In this document: piece by piece, positions 32,799 to 38,583 of the stretch
Layout: each line of letters starts with the position of its first letter
How positions within the stretch are numbered: position 1 is the stretch's first letter
Assembly (NCBI RefSeq): GCF_030386795.1
Contig: NZ_JANUQM010000025.1
Span: 1 to 38,583 of the forward strand
DNA from: Streptomyces sp. S.PNR 29
GTDB lineage: Bacteria; Actinomycetota; Actinomycetes; Streptomycetales; Streptomycetaceae
DNA length: 38,583 bases
Direction: 5' to 3'
The notes under the pieces: generated by a model
The model's input: the letters and a program-made list of their open reading frames with translations, nothing else
Told to the model about the DNA's origin: nothing
Databases searched by the model: none
Translations under genes and position numbers: made by a program

Positions 32799-34370
32799 GT
32801 GGCCGAGGACGACGCGAGGAACGAGGAGACGGCCGAGGTGGCTGGCCGAGAGGACGGGACACGGCACGCGGGCGTGCCGGACGACGGACAGGCGTCGTGG
32901 GCCCAGGAGCTGCTGGAGCACCTGCGGCCGACCGGACGCGACCTGCGCAGGGTCGTCTCCTGGCTCGCCGGCACGGTGGAGGCGGCGGTGTCCTTGCAGG
33001 ACGGCGACGGCGCCGTCCTCGCCGGGCGGCGGATCCCGCTGGACGAGCAGCTCGTCGCCGAGATCACCGCCGGCCGGATCGCCTCCGCCGCGTGCGAGGA
33101 CCGGGGACGGCACGTGCGCCTCGTCAAAGTGGGCCGCCACCACCCGGCGCAGGCCGCGGTGCTGGCGGTGTCCCGCGAAACGCCCTTCGACCGGCGTGCC
33201 TCCGACATCGTCACGCACACCGCCCAGGTGGCCGAGCTTCTGCTGGCCGCACGCGAAACCACCGCGGCCGGACGCCGTCTGGAGCGGGCGACGTCCGATC
33301 TGCGGCTGGCGATCCTGCAACTGCTGATGGTGGAGGACACCGTCTCGGCGCGCCGGGTCGCCGCCGGACTCTGGCCGGGCCTGCTCGATACCGACACGGC
33401 GTGCGTCTACGTCCTCGAGGGGAGCCCCGAGGAACGGGACCGCATCGCCGAGGAGTGCCTGGACGTCACGGGCGAGCAGGCCCTGGTCGTGCGCTGCCCG
33501 GCCGTCGACGGCCACGTGATCGTCGTGACGCCCCGGGACACCGCGGGCGACGAACTCCGGTCACTGATCGGCCGGCGCCAGGACACCTTCATCGGCGGCA
33601 GCGTCCGGCAGAGCCTGGCCCGGACCGCCACCGCGTACGGGCAGGCCGTCAGCGCCCTGGCCGTCGCGCACTTCCGCCCCGACAAGGCGGCCGTGTACGC
33701 CGAGCGCACCCACCCCGAGCGCCTGATGGACCCGGCGGCGCTGCGCGGCTGGTCGGCCCATGTCCTCAGCCCGCTCGACGCGCTGCCGCACCACACCCGC
33801 GCCGAACTGCTCGCCACCACCCGGCTCGGCCTGGAGTTCACCGCCGTCAACGCGGCCAAGGTCCTCGGCGTCAGCCGCAATACGGTCCGCGCCCGTATGG
33901 AACGCGTCGAGGGCCTGCTGCGCACGGACTTCGCCGACCTCACGTTGCGCGCCGTCGTCCACCTCGCGCTCAGCTCCCAGGCCGCGCTCCAGGACGACCC
34001 GGCCCGAACCGGCGCCGGGCAGCCGGTCCCCCCGCACCTCGCCGACCTCCTGGCCGGACCCGCGCTGCGCGTCTGGGCGCACGCCCTGCTGGGCCGCCTG
34101 GACGCGGACGCCCGCCCCCTGCGCCGCACCCTGCGCACCTGGATCGCCGCCGGCGGCAACGCCGAACGGGCGGCGCAGGCCCTGGGTGTCCACGCGCAGA
34201 CCGTGCGCGAGCACGTCCGCAGCGCGGAACCGGTCCTCGAACGCCAACTGCTCGCCGCCGGCAGCGACCTGTACGAGGTCGTCGTCGCCCATCTCGCAGT
34301 GGGGGACCTCGAACAGCCCGTCCTCCCGGGGACGAAATCGGGCCATCCGGACTCAGCTGTGCACGGGTGA
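32799..34370 (+). CDS. PucR-like regulator with two C-terminal HTH units
   Basis: A 523-residue soluble protein. Residues about 35-160 look like a GAF-type sensor (VEAAVSLQDGDGAVLAGRRIP). A middle region (200-300) resembles the PucR GGDEF-like domain. Residues 335-390 are the PucR-type helix-turn-helix (LLATTRLGLEFTAVNAAKVLG, in part, then VSRNTVRARMERVEGLL). Residues 430-500 repeat the same plan (LRRTLRTWIAAGGNAERAAQ, then ALGVHAQTVREHVRSAEPVLE). A second HTH of this kind is unusual for the PucR class. GTG 32799 has no ribosome site but TAACGT upstream. It converges with the conservon P450 genes; regulation of them is possible but unshown. Confidence 0.85.
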   Translation: MAEDDARNEETAEVAGREDGTRHAGVPDDGQASWAQELLEHLRPTGRDLRRVVSWLAGTVEAAVSLQDGDGAVLAGRRIPLDEQLVAEITAGRIASAACEDRGRHVRLVKVGRHHPAQAAVLAVSRETPFDRRASDIVTHTAQVAELLLAARETTAAGRRLERATSDLRLAILQLLMVEDTVSARRVAAGLWPGLLDTDTACVYVLEGSPEERDRIAEECLDVTGEQALVVRCPAVDGHVIVVTPRDTAGDELRSLIGRRQDTFIGGSVRQSLARTATAYGQAVSALAVAHFRPDKAAVYAERTHPERLMDPAALRGWSAHVLSPLDALPHHTRAELLATTRLGLEFTAVNAAKVLGVSRNTVRARMERVEGLLRTDFADLTLRAVVHLALSSQAALQDDPARTGAGQPVPPHLADLLAGPALRVWAHALLGRLDADARPLRRTLRTWIAAGGNAERAAQALGVHAQTVREHVRSAEPVLERQLLAAGSDLYEVVVAHLAVGDLEQPVLPGTKSGHPDSAVHG

Positions 34371-34442
34371 GCCCTCCTGCCCCCACAGCGGGCATCGACG
34401 CGATTCACAACCACACCGGCGTGGACGTAAGTTCGACGCATC

Positions 34443-34483
34443 GCAGGGGCACGACCGGAACGGGGGACCGGTCGCGCCCCTGC
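34443..34483. terminator. Long bidirectional terminator
   Basis: A 16-bp stem with one mismatch (34443-34458 with 34468-34483) and a 9-nt loop lies in the 146-nt gap between the converging PucR-like gene and the last conservon P450 gene. It can end transcription from both sides. Confidence 0.8.
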
Positions 34484-34516
34484 CGTCGTTGTGGCAGGAC
34501 AGCGGCAAGCGTCGGC

Positions 34517-35740
34517 TCAGCCGTGCGGCCGTACCGGAATCTCCTGCCAGCCGAACGCGATGAACGACGGCACCTGCCGCAGCCCCTCGGCGCCGACGGC
34601 GAGCCGCAGAGCGGGGAACCGGTCGAACAGCGCGGGCAGCGCCGTGAGGGCCTCCACGCGGGCGAGCGGCGCGCCGATGCACCGGTGGACGCCGATGCCG
34701 AACGCCATGTGGTCCTCGGCCCCTCGTGACGCGTCGAAGACGTCCGCGTCGGGCCCGTAGTGCGCGGGATCCAGCCCTGCGGCGGCGTACGTCGTGATGA
34801 TGGCGTCGCCGGCTGGGATGGTGACGTCCCCGACGGTGAGGTCGGTGACCGCGAAGCGCAGCGGCAGCGAGGCGATCGACGGGTGCACCCGGAGCGTCTC
34901 GTCGACCACGGCGTCCCAGCCGATCTCCCCGGACCGCACGGCCGCCAGCTGCTCGGGGCGCTGCAGCAGGGCGACGACGGCGTTGCCGATGAGGTTGACG
35001 GTGGTCTCGAAACCGGCCCCGATGACGAGCAGCAGTGTGTACAGCAGCTCCTCGTCGCTGAGCCGGTCGCCGTCCTCGTCCCGCACCCGGATCAGCTCGG
35101 TGGTCAGGTCGTCGCCGGGGTGCTCACGCTTGTGGGCGATGAGCGCGGGCAGCACCGTGCCGATCTGCTGCTGCACGAACGCGGCGTGTTCCGGGCTCGG
35201 GTCGGAGGTGTCCATGATGGCCGCGATGAGCCGCGCGGTGTCCCCGTGCAGTTCCTCGGGCACGCCGAACAGCTCGCAGATGAACCGCATCGGCAGGGGG
35301 TGGGCGAACCCCTCACGGAGATCCACCACGCCGTCCTGGGCTTCGAGGGCGTCGAGCAGCTCCGCCGTGATCGCCTCGACCCGGGGGCGCATCGCCTCGG
35401 TGCGCCGGTGCGTGAAACTCGGCGCCACGAGTTTCCGCAGCCTCGTGTGGTCGGGACCGTACGAGGAGAGCATGTTCACCACGCCCACCCAGCCCATGAT
35501 CCAGCCCCAGGACGGGTGTTCGCCGACCTCCGGCCACAGTTTCCAGTGCCGGCGTGGGTCTTTGCTCACCCGGGGGTCGAGTATCAGCTCCTTGAGGACG
35601 TCGTAGCCGGTGGGTGCCCAGGCGGGGATGCCGCCGGGCAGCTCCACGGGCACGATCGGGCCGAGGGCGCGCAGCCGGGCGCTCTCGCCCGGGATGTCGG
35701 CGCCGAGCGGGTCGAGGGCGATGCGGTCGGTGACGGTCAC
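34517..35740 (-). CDS. Cytochrome P450, CYP154-like, last gene of the conservon
   Basis: A 407-residue bacterial class P450. All hallmarks are present: I-helix AGFETT (242-247), K-helix ETLR (281-284), and heme loop FGIGVHRCIG with Cys354. The N-terminus LDPLGADIPGESARLRALGPIVPVELP (in part) and KDPRRHWKLWPEVGEHP resemble CYP154 enzymes, which in Streptomyces lie beside a CYP157 gene at the end of conservons. The GTG start overlaps the stop codon of the previous P450 gene (GTGA). Known CYP154 members hydroxylate steroids or flavonoids in vitro; the natural substrate here is unknown. The subfamily call is from resemblance only. Confidence 0.9.
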   Translation of the reverse strand: MTVTDRIALDPLGADIPGESARLRALGPIVPVELPGGIPAWAPTGYDVLKELILDPRVSKDPRRHWKLWPEVGEHPSWGWIMGWVGVVNMLSSYGPDHTRLRKLVAPSFTHRRTEAMRPRVEAITAELLDALEAQDGVVDLREGFAHPLPMRFICELFGVPEELHGDTARLIAAIMDTSDPSPEHAAFVQQQIGTVLPALIAHKREHPGDDLTTELIRVRDEDGDRLSDEELLYTLLLVIGAGFETTVNLIGNAVVALLQRPEQLAAVRSGEIGWDAVVDETLRVHPSIASLPLRFAVTDLTVGDVTIPAGDAIITTYAAAGLDPAHYGPDADVFDASRGAEDHMAFGIGVHRCIGAPLARVEALTALPALFDRFPALRLAVGAEGLRQVPSFIAFGWQEIPVRPHG

Positions 35741-36975
35741 GACGGACCTCCTGGCTGGTCGGGTGAGCGGGGGCTGAAACGGACGGGCAGCGCGGTGAGC
35801 GAGCGGTGGAAGGGCCCGGGCCGCCAGGTGAGCCGCTCACGGGGCAGGACGGGTTCGAGGTCGGGCAGCCACTGGGTGAGCCGTTCGATCGCCTCGGTGA
35901 CGATCAGCAGCGTGTGCTGCTTGACCGGGCAGGCGTGCGGGCCCGCCGACCAGGACAGGTGCGAGGCGTCACCCGGGCGGAGCGTCCCGCCGCTCGCATG
36001 CTCGGCGGAGTCGGCGAGCGCCCCGTAGGAGATCACCACCGGTACGGCGGCCCGGATCCACACACCATGGAGGGTGACGGGCGTGCGGGCGAAGTGGATG
36101 CCGTAGTTCGCCAGCGGTGTCTCGTGGTGCAGCACCTCCACCACGGCGTCCATCACGGGGCGGGCGCCGCTGGTCAGCGTCGAGTAGTAGGCCGGGTTGC
36201 CCAGCACCCTCGACAGCGCGTTAGACACGAGGTTCGCGGTCGGCTCGTGGCCCGCGCCGAGGGTGAGGAACACCTGCCAGGTGACCTCCTCGGCGGTCAG
36301 TCCGGCCGGGTGTTCCAGCAGCCAGCTGGGCAGGTCGTCGCCGCGCTGCTCGGTCTTGGCGGCGATCAGCTCCAGCACGTACCCGGCGAACTCCGCCTCG
36401 CCCTCGGCCGCGTGCGCGCCGCCCTCGATCAGCTTGCCCACCGCCGCGTTCAGCCGGTCACTGTGGCTGTCCGGCAGCCCGAACAGGCTGTTGAACACCA
36501 GCGTCATCAGGGGCCGCGCGAACTCGGTCACCAGATCGGCCTCGCCCTTGGGCCCGATCCGGCTCACCAGCCGGCGCACCGCCCGGTGCACCCGCGCCCT
36601 GAGGTCGTGCGGCTCGACCAGGTCGAAGGCGTCGATCAGCGCCGTGCGGTAGCGGACGTGGGCGTCACCGTCGGCGAACAGGGTGTTGGGCCGCCAGCGC
36701 ATCATGCCCAGCACCGGCGAGTCGTCGGGGACGGTGGACTCCCACGGTCGGGGGTCGTGCGAGAAGGTCTCGGTGTCGTGCAGCAGGTCCAGCGCGGCCC
36801 GCCGGTCCGTGACGACGTACGCAGCGATGCCCGGCGCCAGCTCCGCCCAGCCGATCGGGCCCTGGGCGCGCAGAGCGGCGTAGTAGCGGTACGGATCCCG
36901 TGCGAAGCCGTCCTCCCACAGCCGTACCGGCGCCGAGAGGGAGAAGGCCTGCTGGGAGGGCGTGTCGGTGGTCAC
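35737..36975 (-). CDS. Cytochrome P450, CYP157-like, without the ExxR motif
   Basis: A 412-residue P450. The heme loop WSAGPHACPV keeps the axial Cys349, but the K-helix reads EVLH (280-283) where nearly all P450s have ExxR, and the I-helix is AGHEPT. Lack of ExxR is an established property of the Streptomyces CYP157 family, whose genes sit next to CYP154 genes in conservons, as here. Its GTG overlaps the cvnD stop and its stop overlaps the next P450 start, so it is translated in tight linkage with both. Whether it is catalytic, or serves as a partner of the second P450 or of the GTPase, is not known. Confidence 0.88.
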   Translation of the reverse strand: MTTDTPSQQAFSLSAPVRLWEDGFARDPYRYYAALRAQGPIGWAELAPGIAAYVVTDRRAALDLLHDTETFSHDPRPWESTVPDDSPVLGMMRWRPNTLFADGDAHVRYRTALIDAFDLVEPHDLRARVHRAVRRLVSRIGPKGEADLVTEFARPLMTLVFNSLFGLPDSHSDRLNAAVGKLIEGGAHAAEGEAEFAGYVLELIAAKTEQRGDDLPSWLLEHPAGLTAEEVTWQVFLTLGAGHEPTANLVSNALSRVLGNPAYYSTLTSGARPVMDAVVEVLHHETPLANYGIHFARTPVTLHGVWIRAAVPVVISYGALADSAEHASGGTLRPGDASHLSWSAGPHACPVKQHTLLIVTEAIERLTQWLPDLEPVLPRERLTWRPGPFHRSLTALPVRFSPRSPDQPGGPS

Positions 36976-37580
36976 CGGTGCTCCGGGGGGTGGCGGTCGA
37001 TCAGGTGCTGGACCAGCGCGAGCAGCGCGTCGATGGAGGAGTCGGCCTCGCGCGCGTCGCACGTCACCATCGGCGTCGCGGGTTCCAGGTCCAGTGCGGC
37101 GCGCAGTTGCCGGTCGGTGTAGTGGCGCGGCGCGTCGGGGAAGGCGTTGAAGGCGACCGCGTACGGCAGCCCTGTCTCCTCCACCAGCCCGAGCACGTCG
37201 AAGGACGCGTCGATCCGGCGGGTGTCGACCAGCACGAGCGCGCCGAGAGCCCCGTAGGCGATGTCGTCCCACAGGGAGCGGAAGCGTTCCTGCCCGGGCG
37301 TGCCGAACAGGTAGAGCACGATCCCACCGGGCAGGCTGATCCGGCCGAAGTCGATGGCGACCGTCGTCGTCGCCTTGTCCCGCACCCCGGCGAGGTCGTC
37401 CACCTGCGCGGACTCCTCGCTGAGGGGTTCCTCGGTGTGCAGCGGCCGGATCTCGGACACCGAGTCGATCAGGGTCGTCTTGCCCACCCCGAAGGGCCCG
37501 GCGACCAGGATCTTCACCAAGTCGCGGGCGGTGTCGGGCAGGTGGATGTGGTCAGCTGCGCTTAAGGGCGCGGAGGCCAT
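36972..37580 (-). CDS. cvnD: Conservon GTPase CvnD
   Basis: A 202-residue Ras-like small GTPase of the MglA/CvnD type. It has the P-loop GPFGVGKTT (28-36), KATTTVAIDFGRI (switch I area) and FGTPGQER (92-99). The base-recognition NKxD is degenerate (NAFPD at 145-149), as is usual for CvnD. In conservons the GTPase forms a membrane-associated complex with CvnA, B and C, resembling a eukaryotic G-protein system. ATG 37580 lies 29 nt inside cvnC. Codon 6 is TTA, the rare leucine codon read only by the bldA tRNA, and the only one I found in genes of this window, so translation may be tied to development. No better start lies downstream. Confidence 0.93.
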   Translation of the reverse strand: MASAPLSAADHIHLPDTARDLVKILVAGPFGVGKTTLIDSVSEIRPLHTEEPLSEESAQVDDLAGVRDKATTTVAIDFGRISLPGGIVLYLFGTPGQERFRSLWDDIAYGALGALVLVDTRRIDASFDVLGLVEETGLPYAVAFNAFPDAPRHYTDRQLRAALDLEPATPMVTCDAREADSSIDALLALVQHLIDRHPPEHR

Positions 37581-37914
37581 CGGCCACTCTCTTCAGCAGG
37601 TCGGGGTCGAAGCGTTCGGCGGGCGGAATCGGCGGACGGGAGAGCACCAGGCCGCGGTCCACGAGACCGGCGGCCAGGACGCGCACCGCGGAGACCGGCA
37701 GTCTGAGCAGGGCCGCGGCCTCCACCACCGTCAGCGAGCCGCCTTCCAGGGCGTCCAGCAGGGCGAGTTGGGCGGCGGGCAGTCCCTCGGGCACCTCCTC
37801 GCCGCTGACGGTGAGCACCGACAGCCGCTCCAGGTGGGGGCGGCTGGGCCGGGCCACTCCGCCGGTGGCGAGGTACGCGGGGACCAGGGGGCGGCCGCCA
37901 CGGCGGGCGGTCAT
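37552..37914 (-). CDS. cvnC: Conservon protein CvnC (DUF742)
   Basis: A 120-residue soluble protein of the DUF742 family: GRPLVPAYLATGGVARPSRPHLERLSVL (in part), then LPAAQLALLDALEGGSLTVVEAAALLRLPVSAV (in part), a winged-helix-like segment, then VLAAGLVDRGLVLSRPPIPP. CvnC proteins interact with CvnB and CvnD in known conservons. ATG 37914 overlaps the cvnB stop codon (ATGA). Its last 29 nt, ending LKRS, are shared with the start of cvnD in another frame. Confidence 0.93.
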   Translation of the reverse strand: MTARRGGRPLVPAYLATGGVARPSRPHLERLSVLTVSGEEVPEGLPAAQLALLDALEGGSLTVVEAAALLRLPVSAVRVLAAGLVDRGLVLSRPPIPPAERFDPDLLKRVADGLRALKRS

Positions 37915-38333
37915 GCCGGCGTGGTGTCGTCGGCTCCTCGGGGCGCGGCGGCCATCGCCTTCTCGCCCATCCGCGCCACCTGCGAGTGGACCCGGTGCGC
38001 GAGCAGGTCCAGGCGCACCTCGGGGTCCCCGTACGCGCCCACGCAGGTGCCGTGGTCGGTCGGCACGATGAGCACATATCCGTGGTCCGACTCGATGACG
38101 ACCTGCCGTACCTCGGCGGTGTCCCGGTCGGCGAACGCGGCGGCCGCGGTCCGGCACGCCCCCTGCACGGTGCTGGTGATGGCGGCCACCCGCTCGGCCG
38201 ACGGCCGCGACAGCGCGTCGGTGTAGCCCGTCACGAGCCCGTCCCTGGTCAGCAGGACGGCGGCGACGACGTGTGGCACCTGCAGGATCGGTTCGAGCAC
38301 CCACGCCGTGTCGCCCGTATCGCGGCTGGTCAT
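37911..38333 (-). CDS. cvnB: Conservon protein CvnB (Roadblock/LC7)
   Basis: A 140-residue Roadblock/LC7 protein: WVLEPILQVPHVVAAVLLTRDGLVTGY (in part), RVAAITSTVQGACRTAAAAF, VVIESDHGYVLIVPTDHG and LDLLAHRVHSQVARMGEKA. Roadblock proteins dimerise and regulate Ras-like GTPases, here CvnD. ATG 38333 has GGGGAG upstream and overlaps the cvnA stop codon (ATGA). Its own TGA overlaps the cvnC start. The length is normal for CvnB. Confidence 0.94.
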   Translation of the reverse strand: MTSRDTGDTAWVLEPILQVPHVVAAVLLTRDGLVTGYTDALSRPSAERVAAITSTVQGACRTAAAAFADRDTAEVRQVVIESDHGYVLIVPTDHGTCVGAYGDPEVRLDLLAHRVHSQVARMGEKAMAAAPRGADDTTPA

Positions 38334-38583
38334 CGAGCCGCTCCCCCCTCGTGGTCGTTCTGGACGGTGTCGTCCTCTGCTTCTTCGGTCACTGGTTCTT
38401 CGGTGTGCTCCCGCCCGTGGATGGGTCCGGACGCGTCAGTTTCGGCCCTGGCGGCGGAGCGCGCGGCGGCGGTCCCGGACTGCAGTGCGCCGAGCGCGGC
38501 GGCGGCCTCCTCGGGACGCCGCGGCGGGCGGTGCGCGGGTGGCTCGGCCGGGGCGGCCGGGGCGGTGGCCCGGCCGCGGCGCC
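38330..38583 (-). CDS. cvnA: Conservon sensor histidine kinase CvnA, C-terminal end only (cut by window edge)
   Basis: The minus strand is open from the window edge to a TGA at 38332-38330, which overlaps the cvnB start. Read N to C, the last residues include RPEEAAAALGALQSGTAA, then a charged Asp/Glu-rich tail (EEPVTEEAEDDTVQND) ending GGAAR. A Pro/Ala-rich then acidic tail directly before cvnB is what CvnA kinases have after their HATPase domain. The kinase, HAMP-like and membrane parts lie outside the window, so the call rests on gene order and tail composition. Confidence 0.8.
   Translation of the reverse strand, partial: RRGRATAPAAPAEPPAHRPPRRPEEAAAALGALQSGTAAARSAARAETDASGPIHGREHTEEPVTEEAEDDTVQNDHEGGAAR

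Noticed and set aside
34371..34516. Small gene in the gap between the PucR-like gene and the P450 gene
   Set aside because: The gap is explained by a 16-bp terminator stem and shows no ribosome site with a plausible frame.

Overview
The window has very high GC, strong third-position GC bias, many GTG starts, 4-nt ATGA/GTGA gene overlaps and families typical of Streptomyces (conservon genes, DUF5133, ANTAR, SigB/F/G-type sigma factor, PAS-GAF-SpoIIE phosphatase, DHA2 exporters). It reads as an accessory-rich stretch of a Streptomyces or close-relative chromosome. No rRNA, tRNA, insertion sequence, integrase or CRISPR was recognised. Both edges cut genes: glgE at the left and the conservon histidine kinase gene cvnA at the right.

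Positions 1-4004 form a divergent alpha-glucan locus: the 5' end of glgE and a DUF5133 gene run left; a degenerate HATPase-like gene coupled to glgX runs right. Positions 4010-6361 hold a VOC protein, an ANTAR protein and a stress-type sigma factor. Positions 6551-8705 are a MarR repressor with a perfect operator at its start, coupled to an ABC ATPase and ABC-2 permease (probable efflux). Positions 8896-13497 hold an unknown small protein with a good promoter, a second-type HemC, a questin-oxidase-like protein, a secreted NLP/NPP1 protein and an ATP-dependent DNA ligase.

Positions 13498-14323 have no convincing gene but carry an imperfect 44/45-bp tandem repeat array. Positions 14324-17135 are a DHA2 exporter, its divergent TetR regulator and the remains of a MarR gene. 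Positions 17139-22506 hold an Fsr-like MFS transporter divergent from an AraC regulator, a DoxX-like/peroxiredoxin pair and a large multi-domain PP2C phosphatase. Positions 22539-28162 hold a stand-alone LigD-type 3'-phosphoesterase, an orphan P-loop kinase, a TauD-type dioxygenase, an LLM oxidoreductase coupled to a Cys-rich unknown protein, and a metallophosphoesterase.

Positions 28297-30262 are an NmrA-like/SnoaL-like operon facing a TetR gene across two near-identical operators. Positions 30298-32615 hold a PPOX-fold protein, a dienelactone hydrolase and a YrdC/YciO protein. Positions 32799-34370 encode a PucR-like regulator with two C-terminal HTH units. Positions 34517-38583 are a complete-looking conservon on the minus strand, cvnA(partial)-cvnB-cvnC-cvnD followed by two P450 genes, every junction overlapping. 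The first P450 lacks the ExxR motif (CYP157 type). cvnD carries the only in-frame TTA (bldA) codon I found in the window's genes, inside its overlap with cvnC.

Several genes lack a Shine-Dalgarno and instead have a TAnnnT-like hexamer 6-10 nt before the start codon, suggesting leaderless transcripts. All functional calls come from reading motifs by eye; no database search was run.
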